Counted from the stretch's first letter, positions 1 to 9,851 are shown. The stretch: 64,000 nucleotides of DNA from Hyphomicrobiales bacterium (GCA_900470095.1 UBZM01000002.1:62001-126000); one strand, 5' to 3'. Numbers and translations: made by a program. Notes: generated by a model from the letters alone, not told the origin.

Positions 1-1017
1 GTCGACAGCGTGTTCCACACCGAGGAAATCGTCGTCAAACCGATGTCGACGAAGCTGCGTCACATTCCGATTTTCTCCGGCAACACCATCCTTGGCGATG
101 GCGCGGTCGTCTTGATCGTCGACCCCAATGGCGTCGCAAGCCTCGTCGGGGCGACGACCTCTGCCGATGCCCCCGAACAGAACCCGACCAGCGGGCCCTC
201 CCCTGTCGGTGAGCGCACGACCATGCTGGTGTTTCGCGCCGGTGCCGACAGCCTGAAAGCCGTACCGCTTTCGCTCGTAACACGGCTGGAAGAGGTCGAG
301 GCAGAGCGGTTCGAGATCAGCGGCGGTCGCGTGCTGCTGAACTATCGCGGCCGTCTGATGCCGATCATCCCCGTTGGCGAGACACAGGTGAAGAGCAAGG
401 GCCTGCAGGCACTCGTGATCATCGCGGAAGGCGAGCTGACCATGGGCCTCGCGGTCGACGCGATCGTCGACATCGTCGACGAGATTCTCGATGTCGAGTT
501 GCAGGCCATGCTCGACCAGGGCACCGTCGGGTCGGCGATCATCAGGGGACGCGCCACCGAGATCCTCGATCTGGCGCACTACTTGCCCAAGGGCGATCCG
601 AACTGGTTACGGGCCAGCCGCCGCGAAGGCGTGTCCAGCAGCGCGCATGTCCTGATGGTCGAGCCGTCCGAATTCCTGCGCGAAATGCTGGCCCCCGTCC
701 TGAAGGCCGCGGGACTTCGCGTAACACTGGCCGCCGATATCGCCAGCGCCCGGCAGCATGTCGCCGCTGGCGGGCTCAACGGCGTGTTGATCGATCTCGA
801 CCGCTACACCGAAGCGGCGCTCGGCTTTGCCGCCGAACTGCGTGAGGGTGAAGACGGTGACGCGGTCCGGATCCTCGGCATGACGACCTTCGCCACCCCG
901 GAGCTCTATGCACTGGCAACACAGGCGCGCATGGACGCCATCGTCGCCAAATTCGACCGCCGCGCCTTGCTCGCCGAGCTGGCAGACAACCGTTCCAGGC
1001 TGAGGCAGGCGGCATGA
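1..1017 (+). CDS. cheA: Chemotaxis histidine kinase CheA, C-terminal part with fused receiver domain (5' truncated)
   Basis: The reading frame is open from the first base, so the gene begins outside the window; 338 residues are visible. Residues 1-45 are the end of the kinase domain and its junction to P5 (EEIVVKP, ILGDGAVVLIVDP are typical CheA wording). Residues about 65-205 form the CheW-like P5 domain that couples the kinase to CheW and receptors. Residues about 215-335 resemble a receiver domain, making this a hybrid CheA-REC as seen in many alphaproteobacteria. The receiver looks degenerate: the usual acidic pair is reduced to VEP near its start, although a central LIDLD and a late VAKFD lysine are present. 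Its stop overlaps the cheW start in an ATGA, so translation is probably coupled. Confidence 0.93.
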   Translation, partial: VDSVFHTEEIVVKPMSTKLRHIPIFSGNTILGDGAVVLIVDPNGVASLVGATTSADAPEQNPTSGPSPVGERTTMLVFRAGADSLKAVPLSLVTRLEEVEAERFEISGGRVLLNYRGRLMPIIPVGETQVKSKGLQALVIIAEGELTMGLAVDAIVDIVDEILDVELQAMLDQGTVGSAIIRGRATEILDLAHYLPKGDPNWLRASRREGVSSSAHVLMVEPSEFLREMLAPVLKAAGLRVTLAADIASARQHVAAGGLNGVLIDLDRYTEAALGFAAELREGEDGDAVRILGMTTFATPELYALATQARMDAIVAKFDRRALLAELADNRSRLRQAA

Positions 1018-1508
1018 GCTCGAAGCAGATCCAGGCACGCCCCGCCCCTGACACGACGGGCTTCACGGAATCCCTCGATTACGTCACCGTGACCATTGGC
1101 GAGCAATTGCTCGGGCTGCCGATCGGCCGCGTGCAGGACGTCTTCAATACCAGCCGCATCACGCCGGTGCCACTGGCGCCGCCCGAAATTATCGGCCTGC
1201 TCAATCTGCGCGGGCGGGTGGTAACCGCACTCTGCCTGCGCAAGAGGCTCGGCCGGGAGCCCCTACAGAACGGAGCCAAGGAGTTGGTTGCGGTCGGTAT
1301 CGATCATGGCGGAGAGGCCTACGCACTGATCGTTGACGCGGTCGGCGAGGTGATACGTCTCGATCATTCCACGCTGGAGCCGGTGCCGGTCCATCTCGAC
1401 CGCGCCTGGGCCGCCCTGGCGGCCGGCGTTCACCGCCTCGAAGACCGTCTTCTCGTCGTGCTCGACATCGACGCAGTGCTGAAAATCGACCTGCCTTTGG
1501 CTGCCTGA
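1014..1508 (+). CDS. cheW: Chemotaxis coupling protein CheW
   Basis: The 164-residue product is a single CheW domain that bridges chemoreceptors and CheA at the cytoplasmic signalling array. The beginning of the domain (YVTVTIGEQLLGLPIGRVQDVF), the central LLNLRGRVVTALCLR and the late VDAVGEVIRL segments follow the CheW family pattern in order. The ATG lies inside the cheA stop (ATGA overlap), which fixes the start and places it in the cheA-W-Y-B-R operon. The first roughly 20 residues before the domain are a short Pro/Ala-rich extension. No unusual features were seen. Confidence 0.95.
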   Translation: MSSKQIQARPAPDTTGFTESLDYVTVTIGEQLLGLPIGRVQDVFNTSRITPVPLAPPEIIGLLNLRGRVVTALCLRKRLGREPLQNGAKELVAVGIDHGGEAYALIVDAVGEVIRLDHSTLEPVPVHLDRAWAALAAGVHRLEDRLLVVLDIDAVLKIDLPLAA

Positions 1509-1538
1509 GCCGCGGCCCGCCTATTCTGGAGAGTGACC

Positions 1539-1904
1539 ATGAAATATTGCCTCGTCGTCGATGACTCAGCGGTGATCCGCAAGGTCGCGCGCCGCATTCT
1601 TGAGGGGCTCCAGTTCCGGATCGCAGAAGCCGAGGACGGCGCCCGGGCGATCGATGCCTGCAAGGGCGAGATGCCGGACGCTGTGCTGCTGGATTGGAAC
1701 ATGCCGATCATGGACGGCTATGATTTCCTGCGTACCCTGCGGCAGATGCCAGGCGGCAAGCGCCCCAAGGTCGTCTTCTGCACGACCGAGAACGACATTG
1801 CCCATATCGCACGCGCCATGCACGCCGGCGCCGATGAATACATCATGAAGCCGTTCGACAAGGAGATCGTCGCTTCCAAGTTCCATCAGGTCGGCCTGCT
1901 GTGA
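1539..1904 (+). CDS. cheY: Chemotaxis response regulator CheY
   Basis: This is a stand-alone receiver domain of 121 residues. The acidic pair (VVDDSAV), the phospho-acceptor Asp in LLDWNMP, the Thr of FCTTEND and the Lys of IMKPFD are all present, so it should be phosphorylated by CheA and act on the flagellar switch. A GTG lies six bases upstream in frame at 1533, but GGAG at 1528-1531 is better spaced for the ATG at 1539, so that start was chosen. It sits between cheW and cheB in the chemotaxis operon. Confidence 0.94.
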   Translation: MKYCLVVDDSAVIRKVARRILEGLQFRIAEAEDGARAIDACKGEMPDAVLLDWNMPIMDGYDFLRTLRQMPGGKRPKVVFCTTENDIAHIARAMHAGADEYIMKPFDKEIVASKFHQVGLL

Positions 1905-2004
1905 CACAGCGCGCCGCGGCCCGTGCTGTCGCGGCATGTTTCTCGGTGGGCCATTCGTGGCTCGACCAGCCAACCCTGCATTCGACGCACAGGGGTCGTG
2001 CCGA

Positions 2005-3126
2005 ATGGTGAGCCCTCGCTCATCCAGCCATGGCAGAACAGCCATACGTCCGAAGACCGTCGTCATCGCCGACGACTCCGTCGTCGTGCGCGGGCTGTTC
2101 GCACGCTGGCTCGGCGAGAGCGGCCAGTTTCATGTCGTTGCTGTAGCTGGCGACGGTGAGATGGCCGTGGAGCATGCCACGCGCTACCGCCCCGATATCA
2201 TGGTCCTCGATCTCGACATGCCCGGCCTCGACGGTCTTGCAGCACTGCCCCAGATCGTCAGAGAGAGCCCGAAGACTGCGATCCTGCTGGCAACGACGCT
2301 GACGGAACGGAACGCCCGGCTGGCCCTGCAGGGCATGACCATGGGCGCCATGGACGTGCTGCCCAAGCCCGAAAGTCGCGCCGGCTTGACACTATCGCTG
2401 GATTTCCGGAGCGAATTCCTGATCAAGCTCGGCAGCATCGCCCAATCCTCGCACGAAGCCTTGCTGCCTTTCAGCGAAGTCCCGCCCGACGCGGGTCTGC
2501 CCAGCGGCATCATGGATCTCAGGCCGTTGATCTCGATGATGCCGCGCTACCTCGTCATCGGCGCATCGACAGGCGGCCCCCGTGCAGTGGCTAAGGTCCT
2601 GACCGATATCGGCGAAAGCCTCCAGGATCTGACAACCCTCGTCGTCCAGCATATGCCTCCGCTTTTTACCGCATCCTTCGCGGAACAGCTCTCCGGGCAA
2701 ATCGGAGTCAGGGCACGCGAGCCGTTCGATGGCGAAAGGCTGAGCAGAGGCACGGTCTATATCGCGCCCGGAGGGCGCCATCTCGGCATCGATCGCAGGC
2801 TCGGCCATATCGTCGCGAGCATCGGGGACGGGCCGCCCGTGCGCTTCTGCAGGCCCGCCGTCGATGTACTCTTCAGCGAGGCAGCCAATCACCTCGGTCC
2901 GGCCGCCCTCGGCCTGGTGATGACCGGGATGGGCAGTGACGGCACGGACGGCGCCGGCGCGTTGCGCCGCGCCGGCGCCGCCGTGATCGCACAAGATGAA
3001 GCGTCGAGCACGATCTGGGGCATGCCAGGTTCTGTCGTTCGCGCCCGCCATGCGAGCACCGTCGTCGCGCTCGACGGCATCGGCCCGGCCATCCGTGCGC
3101 TTGTGCGTGGAGGGTCCCCGGCATGA
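2005..3126 (+). CDS. cheB: Chemotaxis response regulator and protein-glutamate methylesterase CheB
   Basis: CheB removes methyl groups from (and deamidates) chemoreceptor glutamates. The N-terminal receiver starts at about residue 15 (VVIADDS, acceptor Asp in LDLDMPG, Lys in LPKPES). The C-terminal methylesterase domain carries the catalytic triad: Ser in GASTGGP, His in VVQHMPP and Asp in GMGSDGTDG. The frame is open as far as 1936, but the ATG at 2005, about nine bases after AGGGG, gives a family-typical length of 373 residues; a GTG follows immediately. The start is therefore the least certain part. Its stop overlaps the cheR start (ATGA). Confidence 0.93.
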   Translation: MVSPRSSSHGRTAIRPKTVVIADDSVVVRGLFARWLGESGQFHVVAVAGDGEMAVEHATRYRPDIMVLDLDMPGLDGLAALPQIVRESPKTAILLATTLTERNARLALQGMTMGAMDVLPKPESRAGLTLSLDFRSEFLIKLGSIAQSSHEALLPFSEVPPDAGLPSGIMDLRPLISMMPRYLVIGASTGGPRAVAKVLTDIGESLQDLTTLVVQHMPPLFTASFAEQLSGQIGVRAREPFDGERLSRGTVYIAPGGRHLGIDRRLGHIVASIGDGPPVRFCRPAVDVLFSEAANHLGPAALGLVMTGMGSDGTDGAGALRRAGAAVIAQDEASSTIWGMPGSVVRARHASTVVALDGIGPAIRALVRGGSPA

Positions 3127-4013
3127 CGGAGGCCGATTTCGACTTCCTGCGCACACTGCTGCACCTGCGCTCGGGTCTCTCTCTCAGCACCGAGAAGCGC
3201 TACCTCGTCGAGAGCCGGCTCGGTATCCTCTGCCGAAAACGAAATATCGCGGGGCTCGGTCCGCTTGTGCAGCGCCTTCGGCTCGAAGGCGATCGCGGCC
3301 TGGAAAATGCCGTCGTCGAGGCGATGACCACGAACGAGACCCTGTTCTTCCGGGACCGGACCCCATTCGATCTGTTCCGCAATGTGATCCTCCCCGAGAA
3401 ACTCGCCGCGAATGCTGCCCACCGCTCCCTGCGGATCTGGTGCGCCGCCGTTTCGACCGGACAGGAAGCCTATTCGCTGGCCATGATCCTGGACGAGATG
3501 GCGGCGCAGCTGGCGGGCTGGAAGATCGAGATCGTCGGAACCGACATTTCCGCCGAAGTCCTGGAGCGCGCCCGCGGCGGGCTCTACACCCAGTTCGAGA
3601 TCCAGCGCGGCCTGCCGATCCAACTCCTGCTGAAGCATTTCCGGCAGGAAGGCGACAAATGGCGCATCTCCGAGCAGATTCGCGCGATGGTCGAGCTGCG
3701 ACAGCACAACCTGCTCGATCCGAGCGGTCATTTCGGCCTTTTCGACGTGATCCTCTGCCGCAACGTGCTGATCTATTTTGACGTTCCGACCAAGGCGCGG
3801 GTCATGGCCGCATTGGCCCAACGGCTCGCCCCGGACGGAGCCTTCCTGCTTGGCGCCGCCGAGACGGTGATCGGGATCACCACCAGCATCGTGCCGGACA
3901 AGCAGCATCGCGGCCTCTACCGCGATGGCCGCTCCGGCAAGGCTCAATCGCCCGGCCTCGGCTATCCCTTCGACCGATCGCGTCCACTGCCCGCGGCCGG
4001 CTCCCGTCTCTAA
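3123..4013 (+). CDS. cheR: Chemotaxis protein methyltransferase CheR
   Basis: CheR methylates chemoreceptor glutamates using S-adenosylmethionine and opposes CheB. The 296-residue protein has the helical N-terminal domain (FDFLRTLL, SGLSLS, KRYLVESRL) followed by the methyltransferase domain. MTTNETLFFRD marks the domain boundary, WCAAVSTGQEAYSLAM is the SAM-binding segment, and DVILCRNVLIYFD is the characteristic catalytic-side motif. It begins in an ATGA overlap with cheB and is the last gene of the operon. A hairpin starts at the base after its stop. Confidence 0.95.
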   Translation: MTEADFDFLRTLLHLRSGLSLSTEKRYLVESRLGILCRKRNIAGLGPLVQRLRLEGDRGLENAVVEAMTTNETLFFRDRTPFDLFRNVILPEKLAANAAHRSLRIWCAAVSTGQEAYSLAMILDEMAAQLAGWKIEIVGTDISAEVLERARGGLYTQFEIQRGLPIQLLLKHFRQEGDKWRISEQIRAMVELRQHNLLDPSGHFGLFDVILCRNVLIYFDVPTKARVMAALAQRLAPDGAFLLGAAETVIGITTSIVPDKQHRGLYRDGRSGKAQSPGLGYPFDRSRPLPAAGSRL

Positions 4014-4046
4014 TCATCGGACTGGATATCGTATCCGGTCCGATGA
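4014..4046 (+). terminator. Strong hairpin directly after cheR, probable operon end
   Basis: Arms 4014-4028 and 4032-4046 are complementary over 15 bp with one T.G wobble and a three-base loop, beginning at the base after the cheR stop. There is no T-run after it, so it is either an intrinsic hairpin that acts with other factors, an mRNA-stabilising element or an intergenic palindromic repeat. The structure is seen directly; the function is inferred from position. Confidence 0.55.
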
Positions 4047-4127
4047 TCGAACCTTCTGTGCTTGCATCGGCTTTCCCAAAAACCGCAATCCCCTCTTCGG
4101 GTCGATGCTCGAGGCCGCTGTTGCCAC

Positions 4128-4154
4128 AAACAAAAACCCCGCCTCTCGGCGGGG
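4128..4154 (-). terminator. Rho-independent terminator of ctrA
   Basis: On the minus strand a 7-bp CCCCGCC/GGCGGGG stem (4137-4143 with 4148-4154) with a four-base loop is followed by a TTTTTGTTTG run. It lies about 80 bases downstream of the ctrA stop and has the right orientation for it. Confidence 0.85.
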
Positions 4155-4234
4155 TCCCGTCAACCTGTCGTGTACATCCGACGATCAGGCTGTATCTCTT
4201 GTCGCATCCGATCGTGACGACCAGATGACACTGA

Positions 4235-4936
<702 letters not shown>

Positions 4937-5053
4937 GTCACGTCCCCAATTTCGCCCCGAGGCAAGCTCGACCACATTCTCATCCGAACCCTCATGGCTC
5001 TGGACGACCAGGCGCTTGCCCGATGAAACGCCACGCGACACGCTACTGGGAAA

Positions 5054-5127
5054 ATGGTTAACAAACCGTGATTCCCGAGCGCAAGCGCTTCCAGGGAGAA
5101 AGTGAACGATCCTTGTCGAGGTGAGTC
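5054..5127 (-). promoter_or_regulatory. ctrA upstream control region: CtrA half-site and CcrM GAnTC site
   Basis: Bases 5054-5062 read GTTAACCAT on the minus strand, containing the TTAACCAT half-site form recognised by CtrA. A GAGTC (GAnTC, the CcrM methylation sequence) is at 5123-5127. Both lie 118-190 bases upstream of the ctrA ATG. In Caulobacter, ctrA is autoregulated and its P1 promoter is methylation-sensitive; the same logic here is inference. No second TTAA at the canonical 7-base spacing was found. Confidence 0.5.
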
Positions 5128-5280
5128 GAAATTGACACGGATCGGGAGACCTTCGCCCGCGAAATCGCCTTTCGCGGAGGACTGTTCCGAGGAACAGGGA
5201 CAAAAAGCCCCTGCAACACGACACAGCCTCGATGCACAGTGTTAATCACAGAGGTAAATGAAAGATTGACGGGACGGCGA

Positions 5281-6621
5281 ATGAGCGGCGCAAAGCACGG
5301 TATAGACAGGTTATCCGACCTCGCCGCCACAATCGGCCACCTCGATGCGGTAACGACATTCGGCCGCGTGACGGGCGTGCGCGGCCTGATGGTCGAGGTC
5401 TCCGGACCGATCGGCGCGATGAGCCTTGGCGGGCGCATCGAGATCGAAATTGCGCCGGGAACGCGTGTCCCCTGCGAAGTGATCGGCTTTTCCGGCGAAA
5501 AGGCGCTGGTGATGCCCTATGGCGGCCTCGACGGAGTCCGCCGCGGCTGCCCCGCCTATGTGGATAAGGCAGCTCCTGGCATCCGGCCGACCAATGCCTG
5601 GCTCGGCCGGGTTGTCGATGCGCTCGGAAGACCTGTGGATGGCGGCCCGCCCCTGCCCCAAGGAGAACATCTTAGCGCCTTCCGCGCCGACCCGCCGCCC
5701 GCCCATGCGCGGCGCCGCGTCGGCTCCCCGCTCGATCTCGGCGTTCGCGCGCTCAATGCCTTCCTGACCTGCTGCCTTGGCCAGCGCATGGGTATCTTTG
5801 CCGGCTCGGGCGTCGGCAAGTCGGTTCTTCTCTCCATGCTGGCCCGCTACGCGCGTGCCGATGTCAACATCATCGGGCTCGTCGGCGAGCGCGGCCGCGA
5901 GGTCCAGGAATTCCTGCAGGACGACCTCGGCCCGGAAGGCCTGGCGCGCTCCGTGGTCGTGGTCGCCACCTCCGACGAGCCGGCGCTGATGCGCAAGCAG
6001 GCCGCTCTCACCACCCTCACCCTGGCCGAATATTTTCGCGACCAGGGCGCGCAGGTGATGTGCCTGATGGACTCGGTCACGCGCTTTGCCATGGCGATGC
6101 GTGAAATCGGCCTTGCCGCCGGCGAGCCGCCAACGACCAAGGGGTATACGCCGACCGTCTTCGCCGAGTTGCCGCGCCTGCTCGAACGCGCCGGCCCCGG
6201 CATCGGCGAAGGTGCCATCACCGGTCTGTTCACGGTGCTGGTCGACGGCGGTGACCATGACGAACCCGTCGCCGACGCGGTGCGCGGCATTCTCGATGGC
6301 CATATCGTCATGGAACGCTCGATTGCGGAGCGTGGGCGCTACCCGGCCATCAACGTGCTGAAATCCGTGTCGCGCACCATGCCGCGCTCCTGCGACCCCT
6401 CCTACTATCCCGTCGTCCAGAAGGCCCGCGCGACGCTCGCGACCTATTCCGACATGGAGGAGTTGATCCGGCTTGGCGCCTATCGCCAGGGCGCATCGGC
6501 GGAGGTCGACGAGGCCATCCGCCTCAACCCGCAGCTCGAAGCCTTCCTGAAACAGGCCAAGGATGAGGCAACATCACTGGGGGAAGGCTACGCCAGACTC
6601 GCAGCCATCATGGCGAGCTGA
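5281..6621 (+). CDS. fliI: Flagellar type III export ATPase FliI
   Basis: FliI is the cytoplasmic ATPase that energises and organises export of flagellar subunits, with FliH and FliJ. The 446-residue protein shows the F1-beta-like fold: N-terminal barrel, Walker A GSGVGKS at about residue 175, the [13 protein letters not shown] segment, Walker B-like [17 protein letters not shown], and the C-terminal [19 protein letters not shown]. An in-frame GTG lies upstream at 5239, but the ATG at 5281 fits the usual length. It is divergent from ctrA. Its expected partner fliJ is 1.4 kb downstream, separated by an antisense MFS gene whose end overlaps the fliI end by 14 bases. Confidence 0.95.
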   Translation: MSGAKHGIDRLSDLAATIGHLDAVTTFGRVTGVRGLMVEVSGPIGAMSLGGRIEIEIAPGTRVPCEVIGFSGEKALVMPYGGLDGVRRGCPAYVDKAAPGIRPTNAWLGRVVDALGRPVDGGPPLPQGEHLSAFRADPPPAHARRRVGSPLDLGVRALNAFLTCCLGQRMGIFAGSGVGKSVLLSMLARYARADVNIIGLVGERGREVQEFLQDDLGPEGLARSVVVVATSDEPALMRKQAALTTLTLAEYFRDQGAQVMCLMDSVTRFAMAMREIGLAAGEPPTTKGYTPTVFAELPRLLERAGPGIGEGAITGLFTVLVDGGDHDEPVADAVRGILDGHIVMERSIAERGRYPAINVLKSVSRTMPRSCDPSYYPVVQKARATLATYSDMEELIRLGAYRQGASAEVDEAIRLNPQLEAFLKQAKDEATSLGEGYARLAAIMAS

Positions 6622-7891
6622 CGCGGCGCACCAGGATCAGCATCGCCAGCAGCGCACCGGTCTGGATCGCCGCCGAAATCATCAGCGTCGCGCTGCTGCC
6701 AAAGCGCTCGATCATCACCGCAAAGAGCAGCGGCGCGGCTGCGAAGGTCAGGTTCTGCGGAACCGTCAGCCGCCCGAGCATGGTCGCAAAGCCGCGCCGA
6801 CCGAACAGGGAGAGCGGCAAGGTGGCGCGTGCCACAGCAATGACACCCATGGCGGCGTTGAAGGCAGCGACGAAGACGATGGCCGAAAGCGCGGTCCCTG
6901 ACGCCAGCGCCATGTAGAGGCAGGAGAGCGGTCCGAGCACGAGGCCGACCAAGGCCACACGCTCGACAGCGAAGCGTTCCCCGGCCAAGACATCGACCAG
7001 ACGCGCCACAAGCGTTGCAAGCCCGCCAAGCGAAGCGATCGTGACAGCCGTGGCGCTGGTCAGTCCGGAATTCTCCAGCAGACCGATGAGGTGGAGCGGC
7101 AGCCCCCAGGAGACCAACCCGCTTGCCGAGAAGGCGAAGGCCAGCAGCCAGAAGATCGGGCGACGCTCTTGCGCAGGCACCCTGCCCTCTTCGGCGGGCA
7201 GGGCCGCCGCTGTCGGGCCGGCAGCGGGCGCATGAGCCGTTGTCACCGGGATGGCGAGATGGATCGGCAGCACGATCACGATCTGGATCGCGGCAAAGAT
7301 CAGCAGGGCCACGCGCCAGCCATAGGCAGCGCAAAGGGCTGCGGACAACGGCCAGAACACGCTTGAGGCAAGTCCCGTGACCAGCATCATCACGCCGATG
7401 ACGCGGCGCGTTCGCTCCCCCATCAGTTGCGCGACCGTAACATTGCCGACATTGGCCAGAGTCAACGAGTGGCCGATGCCAATGACGAACCAGGTCGCGA
7501 GATAGCTGATCGGCCCCTGTGCCGCCGCAAGCAAGGCTAGCCCCAGCGCACAGATGACGGCCCCGACACACATGGCACGCCGCGTTCCGCGACGATCGAG
7601 ATGTCTTCCGACCATCGGCGCGACCACCGCACCGGTCACGAGCAGGATGGTGATGCCTCCGAAGACGATCTCCCCGCTCATCCCGAGCTCTCGGTCGAGA
7701 TAGGCGGCCAGGACCGACGGTGCGTAATAGGTCGATCCCCAGCCGATAATGCGGGTGAGAGCGAGGCCGCAGAGCAGCGGCCAATGCTCCGGAAGGCGTG
7801 ATGAGGCGGGCAAGGGAAAGCGATCCGGGAGGGAGAGACGGGCGAACGCCCTGATAACCGACGCAGACTCTATAGGGGACACCCAGGCCAC
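6608..7891 (-). CDS. MFS transporter lying between fliI and fliJ
   Basis: The product of up to 427 residues has about 12 predicted membrane segments and the MFS loop 2-3 motif [12 protein letters not shown] hydrophilic Ala/Pro/Glu-rich loop at about 225-248 separates the two six-helix halves. The substrate cannot be read; bacterial MFS of this style often carry small organic acids. The start is uncertain: the 5'-most start is a GTG at 7891, with another GTG at 7882, and neither has a clear ribosome binding site. It is encoded antisense inside the fliI-fliJ interval and its 3' end overlaps fliI by 14 bases, suggesting later insertion into an ancestral fliIJ operon. Confidence 0.85.
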   Translation of the reverse strand: MAWVSPIESASVIRAFARLSLPDRFPLPASSRLPEHWPLLCGLALTRIIGWGSTYYAPSVLAAYLDRELGMSGEIVFGGITILLVTGAVVAPMVGRHLDRRGTRRAMCVGAVICALGLALLAAAQGPISYLATWFVIGIGHSLTLANVGNVTVAQLMGERTRRVIGVMMLVTGLASSVFWPLSAALCAAYGWRVALLIFAAIQIVIVLPIHLAIPVTTAHAPAAGPTAAALPAEEGRVPAQERRPIFWLLAFAFSASGLVSWGLPLHLIGLLENSGLTSATAVTIASLGGLATLVARLVDVLAGERFAVERVALVGLVLGPLSCLYMALASGTALSAIVFVAAFNAAMGVIAVARATLPLSLFGRRGFATMLGRLTVPQNLTFAAAPLLFAVMIERFGSSATLMISAAIQTGALLAMLILVRRVSSP

Positions 7892-8055
7892 GGCAGCAGC
7901 AGCGACGCGGGCTCAATATGCGTCGAAAGCGGGCGGCCTCGGTAAGAAACGGTCAACCTCCTTGCGCCATTGTCCTTTTCGTCTCGCGGATCAAGTTCCG
8001 GCGGCGAACCGAGGGGTCGGGGAGCCGCCATGCGTAACCAGGAGTTGGACACGAC

Positions 8056-8460
8056 ATGAAGTCGCGAGAGACCCTCTTGCGTCTCAAACGCTTCCAGGTG
8101 GACGAAAAACGTCGCCGGGTAAGCCAGATTGAGATGATGATTGCGGATTTCCATCGCATGGCGACCGATCTGGATCGCGAGATCCAGAGCGAGGAGACAC
8201 GGGCCGGTATTTCCGACCCCGCTCATTTCGCCTACCCGACCTATGCCAAGGCAGCGCTTGGGCGCCGCGATAACCTGCGGCAGTCGGCGGATAATCTGAA
8301 GGGCCAGCTCGATGAGGCCAAGGCGGAGCTTCAGGAAGCGTTCGAGGACATGAAGAAGGTCGAGATTCTCGACGATCGCGAGCGTGCGTCCGAGCGGGCA
8401 GCCGAAGCAGCGCGCGACCAGTCGATGATGGATTCGATCGGGCTGCGCTCGCGCGCCTGA
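8056..8460 (+). CDS. fliJ: Flagellar export chaperone/stalk protein FliJ
   Basis: This 134-residue, charged, almost entirely alpha-helical protein begins MKSRETLLRLKRFQVDEKRR, the typical rhizobial FliJ opening. It is predicted to form the antiparallel coiled coil that sits in the FliI hexamer and contacts FlhA. Heptad-like Leu/Ile/Met spacing runs over residues 5-115. A ribosome-binding AGGAG is present at 8040-8044, and a strong terminator follows at 8492. It is the only other flagellar gene near fliI on this strand, which supports the assignment despite the low sequence conservation of the family. Confidence 0.88.
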   Translation: MKSRETLLRLKRFQVDEKRRRVSQIEMMIADFHRMATDLDREIQSEETRAGISDPAHFAYPTYAKAALGRRDNLRQSADNLKGQLDEAKAELQEAFEDMKKVEILDDRERASERAAEAARDQSMMDSIGLRSRA

Positions 8461-8491
8461 CCGCTCGGCTTCAAGGGTCTTACACGGAGAT

Positions 8492-8525
8492 GGGGCGGAA
8501 GGCCGTTAGCCTCCCGCCCCTTTTC
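8492..8525 (+). terminator. Rho-independent terminator after fliJ
   Basis: GGGGCGG-A-AGGC pairs with GCCT-C-CCGCCCC (one internal mismatch) around a five-base loop and is followed by TTTT on the plus strand. It lies just after fliJ and against the end of the convergent acetyltransferase gene. Confidence 0.9.
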
Positions 8526-9137
8526 TCATTCGATTACCGGATGGTGCGGCACGGAATCGCGCGGCATATGCCCCGCCAGCCGCGGATCATCGTCGACCTC
8601 GACACTGCGCTTGAAGACCGTGAAGCCCGAGCGCTGATAGAATTCCAGCGCGCTCTGATGATCGAGCGTGCAGGTATGCACCCAGAAGCGTGAAATCGGC
8701 TGCGCCCAGGCCCGTTCAAGAGCCCGATTCATCAGCCAGCGGCCGGCGCCGCGGCCGAGCACGGCTTCATCCAGCCCGAAAAAGCTGAGCTCTCCCTCTC
8801 CCGCCACGCGGAAATCAAGCTCCAGCAATCCAACGTCGCGGCCATCGGCCCGAACGGCGAAGAACTCGACGGCTGGGTCCGCCAGGATCGCCTCGATCTC
8901 CACCACTGGCTTGACCAGCCGACTGAACCACATCCAGCGCTCGCCGAGCACACGATAGATCGCGAGATAGCGCGCAACGTCCCTCCCGATCGGCTCGAGC
9001 GAGAAGCCCGACAGGCCGGGCGGGTCGGCCCGCTTGGCCGGCGGCGCGAACATCTCGAGAGATGTGACGATCGCCGCGATCTTGCCGGGCGGAAGGTCGG
9101 TGATGCCGGTCAGGCTAATGGAAATGCTGTCGCTCAT
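8526..9137 (-). CDS. GNAT-family N-acetyltransferase
   Basis: The 203-residue protein has the GNAT fold order: beta strand FFAVRADGRDVGLLELDFR, then the acetyl-CoA loop in LGRGAGRWLMNRALERA (the R/Q-x-x-G-x-G/A pyrophosphate-binding pattern at about residues 136-141), then HTCTLDHQSALEFYQRSGF, the usual last strand-helix with the Tyr. It would transfer an acetyl group from acetyl-CoA to an amine, but the substrate cannot be read. It is monocistronic and convergent with fliJ; no regulatory sequence is obvious. Confidence 0.85.
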   Translation of the reverse strand: MSDSISISLTGITDLPPGKIAAIVTSLEMFAPPAKRADPPGLSGFSLEPIGRDVARYLAIYRVLGERWMWFSRLVKPVVEIEAILADPAVEFFAVRADGRDVGLLELDFRVAGEGELSFFGLDEAVLGRGAGRWLMNRALERAWAQPISRFWVHTCTLDHQSALEFYQRSGFTVFKRSVEVDDDPRLAGHMPRDSVPHHPVIE

Positions 9138-9317
9138 GGTCCTGTCTGCGGTATGTTAGCCGAGTGGCCGACGCTCGAAGCCTGCGCCATCGAGGCTGCC
9201 GGATAGCGCCGCGATCATGACATGATCCCGGGCGAGAGATCAGGTCGTACGGTGCATGCCCCATTCCCGTCAGGAGAAGCTGTGGCGCGCCGCTTCAACC
9301 GAATGAGGATTCTTTCG

Positions 9318-9701
9318 ATGGCCAGACGTGTAAAGCTGAAGCTCGCCGCCGTTCTTTTCGGCATCGCGACACTGGGCGGTGTCGCTGTTGCACAGCAGCA
9401 TCAGGGCCACGGCACCATGCAGGGCTCGGCGACGAGCGCTGCGGATACGCCGGCGACGACCGCCTACAAGGCCGCCAATGACAAGATGCACAAGGACATG
9501 GCGACCTCCTTCACCGGCGACGCCGATGCCGATTTCGTGCGTGGCATGATTCCGCATCATCAGGGCGCCATCGACATGGCCAAGGTCGTGCTCGCTCATG
9601 GCAAGGACCCGGAAATCAAGAAGCTGGCCACCGAGGTCATCTCCGCCCAGGAGAAGGAAATCGCCTTCATGCGGGATTGGCTGAAGAAAAACGGAAAATA
9701 G
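9318..9701 (+). CDS. Exported DUF305 (CopM-like) protein
   Basis: A 127-residue protein with a Sec signal peptide (RRVKLKLAAVLFGIATL, cleavage near AVA-QQ), then a Gln/His/Gly-rich linker and a DUF305 helical domain at about residues 50-125. The domain shows DFVRGMIPHHQGAIDMAK and a closing AFMRDWL, the family hallmarks. DUF305 proteins are four-helix, ferritin-like periplasmic proteins, some linked to copper binding through His/Met residues; copper handling here is only a possibility. The ATG at 9318 was chosen because GAGGA lies eight bases upstream and it starts cleanly at the signal peptide; in-frame starts exist at 9222 and 9303. Confidence 0.85.
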   Translation: MARRVKLKLAAVLFGIATLGGVAVAQQHQGHGTMQGSATSAADTPATTAYKAANDKMHKDMATSFTGDADADFVRGMIPHHQGAIDMAKVVLAHGKDPEIKKLATEVISAQEKEIAFMRDWLKKNGK

Positions 9702-9851
9702 GCCTTCCATGCGGCCAGGCGAGGGCAACGCCGCTTGCCCTCGCCTTCCCTCGCTGGCACACAGGCAAAGGTTCGCTCCGGCCGGCTTCCCAGGCCTTCC
9801 CCTGCGCGCCGCGACACCGCCTTCGACGCCTCCTCGCAGCCTGCCGGTTTC

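Noticed and set aside
2889..3947. A 352-codon minus-strand frame opposite cheB-cheR
   Set aside because: It is the antisense shadow of two well-supported chemotaxis genes with conserved catalytic motifs.
5239..5258. Possible CtrA box (TTAA-N7-GGTA) just upstream of fliI
   Set aside because: The second half-site has only two of four matching bases, so it is not distinguishable from chance.
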